Source: Terana coerulea
Lineage: Eukaryota > Basidiomycota > Agaricomycetes > Polyporales > Phanerochaetaceae
Direction: 5' to 3'
Assembly: GCA_024811115.1 (NCBI GenBank)
Contig: JAKOGH010001126.1
Coordinates: 124,001-188,000, forward strand
Length of the DNA stretch: 64,000 nucleotides
Made by a program: the position numbers and the translations under genes. Below, piece by piece: positions 34,589 through 46,194 of this stretch (its first letter is position 1; each line of letters begins with the position of its first letter). The notes under the pieces were generated by a model. It worked only from the letters and a program-made list of their open reading frames with translations. It ran no database searches and was not told the origin of the DNA.

Positions 34589-37450
34589 TTACATTCCCGC
34601 CATTCTGCTGGCAATATACACCGAAAGATCCTGCCAGCCTGCACCAGTTATATCAGAAATCTGTTCGAAGACAAAACGGGTTGAACGAACCTCCTCCGAC
34701 ACGACACATGACCTTCTTCGTCGTCATAGTCTGATCCCTCCCCAGCCGCGTCAAGGTCGTCAGCTTGCAGTTCACGACCTTCCTTGCGAGCTGATTCGTG
34801 AACGCATACTGCGCCCGCAGCTCCTCGCCCTCCTTCGGCGCACCCCTCAGCGGCGGGTCCACCCGCTCGATCACCAGACCATGCGCTATCGAGTTCGCGA
34901 TCACAGCAACCTCCGCGTCTAGTGGGTCCCTTGAGTTGGCGGGCGTGTATATGTGGACGGGCATGCCATCGAAGGAAGGTGTAACAGCGCCCGACCGGGA
35001 CGGCGGCCGGAGGGGTGTGCGCGGCATGGCCGAGTCTTTGAAGCTGGACGGTGGGAGCCGTGGCATTATGACAGATGGCCTCGGCGTCGACCGTAGCATT
35101 TCAGGCGTCTGCGACCGCCTCACGGATGCGCGGAACGACATTGAGCTGTCCGGCCGGTAGTTTGACATCGCAGAAGAAGGCCGGGACGCACTCGATACCT
35201 GAACGCTGGGTACTGGTATCGGGATCATAGACCGACTTGGTGGACGCGGTGGATGCCCACTTGGTGTCTGACTCCGCGTTGGGGAAAGTGCACGCTGCAA
35301 GAGGGAAGACGGACCTTCCTCTCCGTCCCATGCAGACGTTGAGCTCGCAGAAGGTGATATCGAGGCGGAACGCCAGTGACTACCTGTCAAGGACGGTCTC
35401 GGTATGTGACTGGGTGTCTTTGGCCGGATACGTGGTGACATAGAAAGGCCTGGTGTTTGTGCTCGCGAGTCTGGTCGGTGATACAGAGATGCCAATGATT
35501 GTTGAGTTGATGACTGGGCTGTGGATACCGACGAAGTCACAGGCGACCAAGGACGAGAAGATGCCATGGAACTGCGTGACGCGCTTCGCTTGTGTGGTGT
35601 AGTGAGTGGAGAATGATCCTCTGAGAAATAGGATCCACCGTTGTTGGACGCTCTTCGCATTGTGTTGAGTGTTACGGTACTCGACTTGTCATCCATTCCC
35701 ACCTTCACTGAGCTATTCCACTTCGGCCGGCTGATCTTCATGGTTCCGTTCGTATCAGATTGCCGTGAGGGAGAAGAGTCGGGAGTAAGGCTATGGCTGT
35801 GTTTGTGCAAGGGCCGCTCTGGAGTCAAAGGGGACGATTCCTTGCTCAGCATGTTGAACAAAGACCGCCGATGCCGCAGAGTAGCTGCCGGTGCCGTGGA
35901 TGGCACTCTTGTGTCCATCTTCGATGCTGTAGGAGTAACAGGCATGGAAGGTATCGGTGACTTGCTCCCTTTCGCTATCTTACGGGCCAGCTTGCGGAAG
36001 GGGGATATTGACCGTGAGAGGGTGTTCATACTGCCCTTCTTGGTAGGCTGAGCGTTGGACGGCGTAGCAAGGTACTGTGCTTTCGAATTGCTTGTTGTCC
36101 CCGAAGCGCTTGAACCATTCTCACTCGGAGTCTTGTCTGGGGCGAGAAAGATCTTTCGAACGATATCCATTTCTCGATCGGTCCGAGCAATCCTCTCCCT
36201 TAGGTTCTGCCACCGCTTCATTGACTCTGCGTGTCGTCGTAGACACTCGCCGTTCTTGGTTACGCGTTCCTGAACACCCTTGTCTAGGATGGCAAGGACC
36301 TTCGTATTCGCGGGAACATAGTGCCTGAAGATTCGAGTTAAGCCATATGCAATGAGGGAGTGAACTGGACATTTACTTCTTCTTCGCTTCGTAAGACTCC
36401 TGAAGTGTATTGAAGGCTTCGAAAGTCAACGGCGAAGTTTCTGAACCAAGCGACGCTACCGACATCGAAGCTCGCGAATGTGGATCATCTATTCCAGCTC
36501 TCTGGACTTTAGATACGAAATCCTAGGATGGACAAGCGACAATCGTTGAAGACCGGATATATGGAACAAGCGTCTGCCTCGTACCTGGCATCGTTTGATA
36601 GCTTTCTCCAAGCTCGCCATCATACCGTCTGACTGGTCGGTCACAGTCCGGAAGACTGTTAACCACTTGTCTTCCTTCAACTCTTCCCTCAACTCCTCGC
36701 TCTCCTTCTTCACTGCTTCCCACTCCGAGAGCATGGCACTATGCTTCCTCAGCAATGTCGCATCTTCGTCTGACAGTCCATTCGACATCGGCGTAGGTGT
36801 CTTGATAGACTCCATGACAGGCTCCAGGGCCTCGCCCACAGCTTTCACGCCATTCTCGACAAACTTCAGCCTTTCGTCTAGCTGAGCGAGGGACTGATCG
36901 ATGATCCTCGACGCAGAGGACTCGTCACCGGACTGGGATTTGTGCCGAAGCTCTTGTATCTCTATAGTAGTACAAGTATTGAGAATCTTGGTAACGTGAC
37001 TGGTATGCAGCAAAACTGACCAAATATTCGAGTCTGGATATCGGATATACTATAAGAGAGTTCAGTAATATGTGTTGAGACGGCCAAGGAACGCAGATCT
37101 CTGGAAGGGAAGCCGGATGTCAATACAGTATTAAGATAGACTCACTCATGAGGCTTACTCTGAGCTCCTCCGTTTGCCTTTCGCGTCCACGGTCAAGGTC
37201 GAGAACCGATTCGCGGTGATAGTGACGTTCTCTGTAGGGCCACATTTCAGCGTGGGACGTGCGTATCCAGGCATGTGGTCGTACCATCGTCGGTAGCAAC
37301 CAAAGAGATACGTGATGACGAGGCTGAACTGGAGGCAGATGGCGCAGGAGAAGGCAGTAAAGCGGACAAGGAGAACTTGCGGGCGAGTTGCGAAGAGGTC
37401 GATGAGTGAAGACTGGTTGAAGACGAGCTTGCACTGAGACTGGAGATCAT
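34589..37450 (-). CDS. GAR (GAS2) domain microtubule-associated protein, Kar9-like
   Basis: Well-supported exons: 37049-37021, 36961-36585, 36522-36377, 36324-34691 and 34638-34589. The first exon(s), up to about 37450, are uncertain because all three frames are open there. The N-terminal half is helical and charged (RIIDQSLAQLDERLKFVENG; LREELKEDKWLTVFRTVTDQ). A long Ser/Pro/Arg-rich region follows, with three SxIP motifs (SPIP, SHIP, SMIP at about 35949-35960, 35400-35411, 35220-35231), the EB1-binding signature. The C-terminus is a GAR domain (RVDPPLRGAPKEGEELRAQY; TTKKVMCRVGGG spliced to WQDLSVYIASRMAGM), which binds microtubules. The layout suggests a plus-end tracking linker between microtubules and cortex, as for Kar9; the cell role is inferred. 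Confidence 0.75.
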
Positions 37451-37900
37451 GGGGAAAGCGAATGAGCGAGAACAGTAAACGATAGCGAGCGACGGCTAGA
37501 CGAGAATCGTGGAGTTCAGACCGGTTCTGCTGAGTGAGACCGGGACGGAGAGTCAGCGGGAGTATGGTACAGGATGTTGTCGGAGAGTCCGCCGAGTCGA
37601 AGGCGCTGCTGCAGACGGTGGAGGGGTATACGGCGAGCCAGAGTCAAGAGAGACGCGACGGACTCTCCGTCCAGAACAGACTGCGATGTCGCTACAGAAT
37701 GGTTCAACGATGTTGACAACGGCGGGGGACAAGGCTTGGGACGAGGCAGGTTTCTAATGGGTAATTTCTCACACGCGACTTATCCGGAACATATCATATG
37801 AAATAAAAAATATTATATTTACCCATAGGTTAGTGAGGGAAGCACTGCGTACAAAGGCAGAGCATGAAGAAAGGAAACAGATCGGTAACGACGGAGTATT
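37451..37900. other. Intergenic, GAR-protein promoter and CLR2 3' flank
   Basis: 450 bp with an AT-rich tract at 37795-37825. A + strand ORF here is unsupported. Confidence 0.3.
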
Positions 37901-40430
37901 TCACCTATGAGTAGATATGGACGAACCTGCAGCGGAAACATTGTGGTATGGCCCAGACCCATCCAGACTGACATCCTCCATTAGCTGATCTTCCTCCGTG
38001 TTAGTAGGGTACTGTGCGTCACGGTGCGCTCCTCTGAAATCATCTCGCGTAACAAACTGGGCGTCGCCAAACATGGTCGGCCGTGAGGGCTTCCAAGTCT
38101 CCGGGTCCATAGACTGGTGCACTCCTGGCAAAACGCCTTCCATCGCCCATATGTGCTTGTTCTGATACAGCCCACCCTCTTCGCCGTTCTCAACCGGCAC
38201 TTGGACGGCCTTTTGAATTTCAGGGTAGAGTCGCGGATGCGAAAACAGGTGAGGGTAGTAGCGGCCAGCTATCAAGGATAGCGACAAAATAACTTCGTTG
38301 CCTGGCGGAAGAATCGCGTGGAACTTGTAACCTCTCGGAGGATCGGGAAGAGGATAAGAAGTGGTGAGGACAGGGCGTGGAGGTCTGCTAGGTGTAACCG
38401 GATCCTTCGCCTGCGCGGAAGAACTCCCAAGCGGAGTACCCATACGTGCTGGTGTGCCTGGCTGACTCCCTCGAATCAGCAGATTTGGATCCACTGCTCG
38501 CTCCTTTCCCTTCCCGTTCACTGGAGGAGATAGGCCTGGGATGGGGAGGTCAGCGTCCTCTTCCTCCCAGTCCAGGTCCACAAGCTCATACACCATTCCA
38601 CTTGCCCGACACTCCTTGATCTTCTCTCCGCCTTCCTTGCTGTCGACTTCGACCACGAACAGGCCATCGATCTTCATATACAAGCCCTTTTCTCCGGACC
38701 CTGCGAGCCGTGGGTCGACGCCGTTTTCTTTATTCCATTCCGTAGTGCTCTTGGACGGGCCGGCGGGAGGGTAGACAAGGTCGGTACCTTGTGGTGCAAA
38801 CTGGCATCGTGCCAGCTTCAGGCGGACGAGCTCCTCGGTCCATATTCGTTCGGCGCCCCACCATAGGCCTTGATAACGTAACTGTGTAATAGTCTGAGGA
38901 ACAGGTGAAGGACGACCCGACTCAAGGGGGTTGCTAGCCGCCTGCGAGTTGATGAGGTCATGGAGAGAAGGCACGGGGCCGGATGGAGGGCCGTATGGAG
39001 GGGACCCAGGTGGTGTGTTCACCACCAACTTGCAGTCCCACTCATCCGTCGGCGTCCAAAATCCTGCGATGTAGGAAGCACTCTGAACAGCAAGAGAATA
39101 GGGGATGGTTGCCTCCTTGTATCGCGAAGAGCTGGACGACTGCAATAGCTGTGTCTCTGGCGCAAATGGGTCGAAGTCAGAAATCTTCTCGAGATCGTTT
39201 GCCAACTCTGCGGCAAGCTGCGACCCCATGGCTTCGTGCAAATGCTCGCGGAGGGCGTCGAGGAGCTTGTTCGGCGGTGCATGCGCAAGGTAAGGTAGCA
39301 GGTCGTCGTCAGTGAAGATATGCGTATGGTCCACCGCAAGAAGATTGACTTGGTAGTGTCGAATTTGGACGGGTTTCCATGTTATAATGGGCTTTGGCGC
39401 ATCGTCTTTTGGCCGATCATCATCTGGTCCGGCAAATGCAGAGGTGGCCTGCCGGGCTGCCTCGAGCTCCTCGGCGGTGAGCGGTATCGCCTGTGGCTTC
39501 GTGGTGACAACTTCCACAATCCCCGGCCAGAACTGGACAGGCTCGTCCCCCTGAGACGATGGATATACGATGGGGTCCTTCAGCGCACACCACACCATCT
39601 CCTCCTTCCGATAGTACCGTATTCCCTGAATATCGCGCTTGGTTAGAGCTTCGCGAACATCATTGTCCTTCTGCGTGGCGAGAGTCTGTACGGGCCCTGG
39701 GAGAAGGCGCTGCTGGGCCTTTTGTACACGACGGACGCTTGCGTGCGGAGGTTTGGATGGCGGTGCGCGCCGCGGACGCGTCGTTGTCGGCCCTGCTGGC
39801 TGGCGATGCACTTTGAGGCCGAGGTTCTGGGAGATCTGTAGTTGTGGCCGTTTCGTGCAGTACTTGCAGCCGCAATTGGCGCGGTCCATCGTCGGGTCGC
39901 TCGCGAGCCACTCTGCGTGAGGCACGAACTCGTTGACAGATCTAAATCGGTTTACACCCTTAGCACCTACAGTGGCATGTACACGATGAGCATAATCAGA
40001 ACTCAGGTTCATGTAAACGTATGGGCGTACCAATAAGGTATGGATCATTTCTGGGGTTACTCTGGATACCCTTCAGGTGATGATACATCTTGTAATGTTC
40101 CGGCCAACCTCTGAGAACATACGTAGGTCCCTCTGTGCCCCCAACCTTGTGTTAGAAGTGATGGACGGAAGTAATTACACGTATCTACCGACCTGGTAAG
40201 CCTAACGCTTTCGCGACGCGTGGTCCCAACGTCTTTCTCCATCCAATACATAGGCTCTCGTCCAAATCCATGTATTTGTAGTAGTTCACATGGCCATCGC
40301 TGTCGACTTCCTCTTCAACGTTCTTGGGATGCGACGCGTAGCTGGGATCTCCGTCCGAGCGTGGGATGTCCACGAATTGCGCGTTGGGTGGGATGACATT
40401 CGTCTTCGTACCCGCGCGTTTCACAGACAT
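37901..40430 (-). CDS. CLR2: Cryptic loci regulator 2 (Clr2), SHREC heterochromatin complex subunit
   Basis: Exons 40430-40193, 40145-40031 and 39966-37901, about 805 aa. The N-terminal Clr2 domain reads DGHVNYYKYMDLDESLCIGW, GPTYVLRGWPEHYKMYHHLK and GIQSNPRNDPYLIG; then VNRFRSVNEFVPHAEWLASD and the cysteine group CGCKYCTKRP typical of the family. The central part carries the Clr2 transcription-silencing domain (IRYYRKEEMVWCALKDPIVY; QFWPGIVEVV; LRYQGLWWGAERIWTEELVR; YMKIDGLFVVEVDSKEGGEK). In fission yeast Clr2 works with Clr1, Clr3 and Mit1 in histone deacetylation and silencing. Exon 2 needs one G fewer in the G5 run (C on +) at 40138-40142; all other phases agree. Confidence 0.88.
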
Positions 40431-40641
40431 GGTGATATCCTGTACACCAAGAACGAGTAGAGGTTAAAGGACCGGAGGCAGACCTCGGCCTGAGTCCACG
40501 TTCGGCTTGTGTGCGAGGGGACACCGGGCGGCAAAGCGCAAGCATGTTGCGGGATTCCATTTCCCAGGCTAATTACGTAAGCAGTTATCCTGTTGTTTAA
40601 AATCAAATTTCTTCCTCTCACACGAAGTTCACACGACCACC

Positions 40642-40860
40642 ATGTCCTCGACTCTACGACGATTCAACCCAATAAAATATCCCGGAATCACACAACCGGC
40701 TCTTTTCCCTGAATCCTTGACTGATATCTCCGCTTTACTCTACTCGCCGTGCTTATCTACTCCCTGGCAAAGCATTCTCTACTGCTGGGGCGTTAAACTA
40801 CGCGGCAAAATCGCTCAGAGGATTCGTCTTCTCCGTTCTTGCAGATCGTCTACCTTTTAA
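40642..40860 (+). CDS. Possible small gene of unknown function
   Basis: An ATG 212 bp from the CLR2 start opens MSSTLRRFNPIKYPGITQPA and could make 72 aa. A different frame of the same stretch (LPGKAFSTAGALNYAAKSLR, then GFVFSVLADRLPFNVRRADV) looks equally gene-like and runs on to about 40915, so a one-base error may join them. The start resembles a mitochondrial targeting sequence. I do not recognise a family. Confidence 0.3.
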   Translation: MSSTLRRFNPIKYPGITQPALFPESLTDISALLYSPCLSTPWQSILYCWGVKLRGKIAQRIRLLRSCRSSTF

Positions 40861-41162
40861 TGTTCGTAGGGCAGACGTTTTGATAGCAACGGGACATGTA
40901 TCATTACACTGCACATAGTTACTCGCTCCGCAATAAATTCAGTTGAGAAGTGTCTAAACCAAAGCTCGCCCAGCCTTGACACAAACGACAATGCCGACAA
41001 CTACAACAAGGCATGCACCGAGTTTGACAAGGTTCGCAACCTGGGGGACAGGGTCCACTAAACAGGATAATATATAGCAAGGTATATGAATGCGTGTTAT
41101 AACCAAGCCCTCGCAAAAATGGGTATATTATCAATAGCTGTCTACTTTTATTCCGAGGTGGT

Positions 41163-42956
41163 TTAGTAAACACCAGGGATGAACTTGGCCTTAACAATCG
41201 AGCAATACCGTTCCCAGTCCTTGCCATATTTAATAGCACACCTATGAATACACAATCAGGGCGTGTAATATCCCTCAGGAGGGCATGGACGTACCGCTCA
41301 AAGTCGCGCCCCACGCGGTGCACGAGCACAGCGATGAAGAACACGGAGTAGAAGTATGGGATGATGGAGCACGTGCCCTGGCAAAGGCCCCAGGTGAGGC
41401 TCATGATCCAGTCCGCCACGTAGTTCGGCTTGCGTGAGTACGCCCACCAGCCGTCGACGAGGAGCCGATTGCCATGCTCGGTCTGGATGAACTTCGGGTT
41501 ATGGATCGTGCCGTACGGCAATTGGGGGAACGTCTTGCGGTAGGTTGTGATGCCCTGGGTCTGCATCTTGAACCGGCTCTTCTGGGACATGGAGGTGTCC
41601 CAGCTAATGAGTCATGATCAGCTCCGCTGTTGCAACCGAGCAGCGCCATTAGACTCACATGTAATACGCAGTCAGAAGTGTTGTGAAAAGTACAACATAG
41701 GTCGGGGTAGAGAAGCGGTACTTCTCGGGGTTGTGCGTGGACATGTACACGACAGAGTAGATGTAAGACTGGATGCAAATCAGTGACGGTCGGCTGTTGC
41801 AGACTACGCGACTTACGAAAGGGACACCCGCGAAGTTCCAGAAAATAACCAAGAAACCCCACTTCTCGTGGAACATATCCCAAGTCTGAGGGATACACTC
41901 CTCACCCTTGATGCTATAAAAGCGATCAGTGACCAGAGCTCTGCTCTCACGGTATAGGACATACCAAGCGTTAAGGTACAACCACGTCGCCAAGCACATG
42001 AATGCCATGTTCTGACAAAAATTAGCTAGTTATTACGCGACAAAGGAGTGAGACTCACGGGAGTGACGTAGCCAAGATCATCGTACTGCTTGCAGGCCCC
42101 AGACACGGACATAAAGAACACAAGCACCCAGGGAATGCGGACCTCGAGCCACATCTTGAGGTCGATGGGACCAACACGGGGGTTCAAGCACGCGCCCATG
42201 AAGACATCATAGATGAAGTTGCCGGACATGCGAATTTGGTTGCCAGTCGCGACTGTCAGGAAGTACATCCCGAAAGACACGCCGAAGCCGACGATCATCG
42301 CGACGCTCATGAGGTGCCCGAAGTTCTCGATGATGCTGTTGAGACGGAATATACCCGTGTAGTGCAGCACGGCGGCGGTGACCCAGGTAATGTAAACGCA
42401 TCCAATCGCGTTGCAGCGGTACATGAGAGTCTTGTATCCCAACGAGGGCACGGGCAAACCCTCCTGCATGTAGCCAGGCACGACGTATGCTAGAGCAAGC
42501 TGGTAGATGATTAGCCCGCCGTAGACCTTCCACGCGTACCAATTGGGGCTGGCGTCCTGTAGCATATTCAGTATACACCGGATCTGAGAGCCAAACGAAT
42601 GCTCACGACGCTGATGTGACCCCACATGCGGTCGAAGAATGGGCGGATGTCCGGCACAGAGGAGGGGTACACAAGGTTGCCGTCGTAAAACACCAAGCAA
42701 GCCCAGAGGTAGTACATCAAAATGGGGAATCCAGTCATAATCGCCAACACGCCCCATGGCCCGCCAAATTCATATCTGGAAACGCGTCGGTGTGAGCTGT
42801 AGAGCGTGGATGAGTTGGCACGTAAAGCGCGTACTCGACGTGGGAGTCCAGGAGTTTGTCCTTCTTGATACCCTCCTCCGAGGGGGTAGCTCGTACGCCG
42901 GCACCGTTGGCGACGGCACGCTGCCTCAGGCCGCTGATATCTTGAACAGCAGACAT
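41163..42956 (-). CDS. ERG4: C-24(28) sterol reductase (ERG4)
   Basis: Eight exons: 42956-42822, 42775-42607, 42556-42059, 42011-41965, 41913-41817, 41768-41659, 41603-41295, 41241-41163. Family signs are YEFGGPWGVLAIM, the many TM helices, GDVFMGACLNPR-type region (IYDVFMGACLNPRVGPIDLK), KGEECIPQTWDMFHEKWGF, LVDGWWAYSRKPNYVADW and the ending KYGKDWERYCSIVKAKFIPG. The GWWAYSRKPNY motif and ending point to ERG4 rather than ERG24. The enzyme makes the last step to ergosterol in the ER using NADPH. Exon 1 is one base too long for phase, probably a T3 run (A on +) at 42824-42826. Divergent from MPE1. Confidence 0.92.
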
Positions 42957-43285
42957 GGTGGTGGTCGGGCGAAAACGTCGAAAAAGTTCGGCGTCGGGTC
43001 GTACGAGGCGCGGCAAACGCCCAAATGGGGCGCGTCTCTTGAATTCGGCATGTGCCGTTGGCGCTTTGATCCGCCCCCTAGTTTTTCAGGCTCCGCTGCA
43101 GGGTGATATGGTCGAATCTGCAAGCGCTGGGCCCCGAGACTGACCACCACCACCACCACCTCCACCCTGCGACTGTTTCCCCTTCTCTCCCTTCTATTTG
43201 CATCTCGCAGCATTGAAGCCACCCAGCCAGGCGCACTTCTGACTTGTAATAGAGCCTTTGAAAAAATTGATACTGTACATTTTAC
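42957..43285. promoter_or_regulatory. Shared divergent promoter ERG4/MPE1
   Basis: 329 bp between divergent starts, with a CCA trinucleotide run at about 43143-43160 much like the one in the PET117/EMC5 promoter. Confidence 0.35.
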
Positions 43286-45343
43286 ATGGCGTCGTCCGTA
43301 TTCTACAAGTTCAAGTCGCGTAGGGACGAGTCCCGCGTAAACTTTGACGGCACAGGTATCTCGGTATTCGACCTGAAGAAAGAGATTATACTGGCCAACA
43401 ACCTCGGTAAGGCTAACGACTTTGACTTGGCCGTCTTCGACAGTTCGTCGAACGAAGGTACGCACCCCGCATATAGCCACACAGACATACTCTCAAAAGA
43501 AAGCAGAGTACAAAGACGACTCAATAGTCATCCCACGGTCCTCGTCTGTTGTTGTGAAGCGTGTCTTTGCGAAGCCAGGCAAGGGCAAGGCGGCTATGTA
43601 CCTTGCTGGCTCAACGACCTCTGGAGCGACGTCCGAGGCCGGCAAGGGAGCTGCAGGCCCCAGTGGCTCCTGGCATAGAGGCAACATCTCGAAGCGGTTT
43701 GACGGCAGGGAAGAGCCCTCAACAAGCGGGCCCCCTAAGAGCCAGCAACCCGCACCCGTATGTTTAATATTTTGCTCCAGTGTTGCTTACGAGCCTCAAT
43801 GTGCCCGCGCAGGCTATCAAACCCAACGCGATCGCACAAGGCGACGAGGCCGCTGCCATGGCGGCGATGTTCCAGCAGCAGACCGCAAATTGGGAGGAAA
43901 CCCAGGAAAAGATGTCACAGTTGGTGCCACGCCCCGCGCGTTCTGTCTCCAGTAGTACAACAGTCCCTAATGAACATCACTTTTTTCTTCTATGACTTCC
44001 CTTCCCACAGAGCCACACGGATATACACCAATCCCAGAGGTGGCGGACCGAGTGGTCGCGGGGAAAGCCCTTCCAACACCACCACATTGACCGACCGCTG
44101 CCGCCCAGCTATGTATGCTATCGGTGTGGACAGAAAGGTCTGCACATACCTGCTGATCCGTTTTGCACGATCTCACCTTGATTACAAGGCCATTGGATTC
44201 AGGACTGCCCGACGAACAATGACCGGGAGTATGACAATCGACCACGCATTAAGCGAACCACCGGTATCCCACGCAGTTTCTTGAAGGCAGTCGAGAGCCC
44301 TTCGACGGGACCTATAGGCCATGGAGTCATGGTCACACCTGAGGGTGGCTATGTCGTCGCGCAGCCTGACTCGTAAGTACACCGTCCCCGTAAGAAGGCC
44401 GTGCTCACGCAGTTACATCAGTGCATCATGGCAAAGACAAGTTTCAAAGCCTAAGGGCTTGAGCGAGGCCGACGTTCGTGAACGCCCCCCGCCCGATACG
44501 CTTGCTTGCCCGATCGACAACAGGCTCTTCAAGGACGCCGTCAAGACGCCATGTTGTGGGACGCTGTACTGTGAGGAGTGCATCCAGACGTACCTGCTCG
44601 AGCACGACTTTATCTGTCTGAGCTGCGGCGTTAAGATTGCGTCGCTCGACCGGGCTCGTCATCGATAAGCCGACACGGACGAAAGTGCACGACTTCATTG
44701 ACAAGGAGATTGAAAAGAGCAGAAATGAGGCGCAAAGTCAGGAGGACAACAAGATACGGGGTTCAACGCCGACGAGCAATGGCGACAAGGTCCGTGCACC
44801 GCAGTCATTCACATATGGACCTCCGCTGAATACAGTATGTTAGGCTGGCCCGTCGGCTGACCAAGGGCAGGAGCAAGAGTACTACGGCGAGCAGCAACCT
44901 GGCGGCGAATTCGACGTCTCGCAATTCGTTGCGGCCAGCATCCCAGAGTTACAGGCACAGATCAATCAGCTGAACATGGTGCTCAATAACCCCTCGCTCC
45001 CCCGCGCGGTACGGCAGCAGACGGAGATGAAGTACCAGCAGCTGCAGATGGAGCTGCAGCAGGCGCAGCTCGCGAGCGCATTCATCCAGGCAACGTCCGC
45101 TCTTGCGCCTATGCAGCAGATGCCCGCGATGCAACCGCCGCCGCAACAGCAACAGTACATGCATCAGCCCCAACAACAACAGTGGACGAACGGGTTCTCG
45201 AACCAGCCCGCGGGACAGGAGACTCGGCGTACCAGCGGCTGCCGGTCAACAATCGGCGAAGAAACTTGAAGCGCGAGCGGCCATCGGACTTTTTAGAGGT
45301 GGGGGGTGAGAACGATGCAAAGGTGCCGCGGTATTGGGAGTAG
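43286..45343 (+). CDS. MPE1: Mpe1/RBBP6-type cleavage and polyadenylation factor subunit
   Basis: Exons 43286-43457, 43507-43757, 43813-43923, 44011-44137, 44189-44372, 44422-44834, 44871-45343. Domains in order: a DWNN ubiquitin-like domain (SSVFYKFKSRRDESRVNFDG; VFDLKKEIILANNLGKANDF), a CCHC zinc knuckle formed across a splice (YVCYRCGQKGHWIQDCPTNN), and a RING-type U-box-like finger (LACPIDNRLFKDAVKTPCCG; YCEECIQTYLLEHDFICLSC). A Gln/Met-rich helical tail ends DFLEVGGENDAKVPRYWE. Mpe1 is a subunit of CPF needed for pre-mRNA 3' processing. The frame needs one G fewer at 44652-44654 and one G more at about 45219-45221; with these, all phases close. Confidence 0.93.
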
Positions 45344-46194
45344 ATGCAGATGCAGTGGGGATTGGGAGTGAGAAGCTGTGGACTTGGTCAGTGGGGCTAG
45401 TTAGGAATTCTCTCAGACTTGCTCAGACACAGACTTACCGCAGACATTCGCGACAACAAATGTATACTCCAGTGACATAGTACTTATTTTTCAGCTAATA
45501 AACGCCCCTTCTCCCCAACCATCCGGCGGGATTCTCCATCTGACCTGCATTGTCTTGTTCTCGAAGGTGGCGTCCGTTCTTCTCTCGAGACGACAAGCGG
45601 CGATGTGTATAACCGATGCTTGGCGCCTGTACAGAGTTCAAGATGAGCAGCGATTTTCGCAGGCTTGCCGAGAGCCAAAGCGCAGCGCAGAAGGTAATGT
45701 ACCACTCTTTCTTGTGACGCAAGGGCATCTCACTGACCTCACACACTCCGGTTCGATTCAGATATGAAACCCTCCAGGTTCAGTACAGCCTAGAGGCGGG
45801 ATCTCAAAGGTAGCGGGACGCAGTCCGAGTCCGGTCGCATCGTCCGTGTAAAGTGTCCAGGTACGACCCCAATTCTATCTATCATCCGCGAACAAGCACA
45901 ACCTTCTCTTTAGACTGACGGCTTGTGAGGCTATCGCGGTGTCAAATCCGTCCATATGTCACGGTCCTTCGCCCCGCCGCGAGGCATAGGCGTGTCCAGT
46001 TCATTTCAGCGCACAGCCGACCATGCTTGATCGGCGCCGTGTGCTCGCCGCAGACACATGCAAGGAGGGCCCACAATTGACACATACCCCTCCGCTGCGT
46101 ATATAACATCGTCTTTCGCGAACACTCCGTCGCTCGACACAACCCAACACCCACCGCCTTTCGCAAACGCACCCAACAGTAAATTATCATCACC
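45344..46194. other. Intergenic with TATA box of the downstream gene
   Basis: About 850 bp. A TATATAA box lies at 46100-46106, 95 bp before the next ATG. On the minus strand, 45484-45746 has open frames with some coding look (MPLRHKKEWYITFCAALW), but I cannot support a gene. Confidence 0.35.

Noticed and set aside
20199..42956. KEI1, ARE2 and ERG4 as a lipid gene cluster
   Set aside because: They are separated by many unrelated genes and lie on different strands; these are dispersed housekeeping genes and proximity looks accidental.
43143..43165. CCA repeats in the ERG4/MPE1 and PET117/EMC5 promoters as a shared regulatory element
   Set aside because: Simple trinucleotide runs are common in GC-rich fungal promoters; two examples are not enough to claim a shared site.
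45750..45759. GGTTCGATTC, resembling a tRNA B box
   Set aside because: No A box at the right distance, no cloverleaf stems, no T-run terminator.
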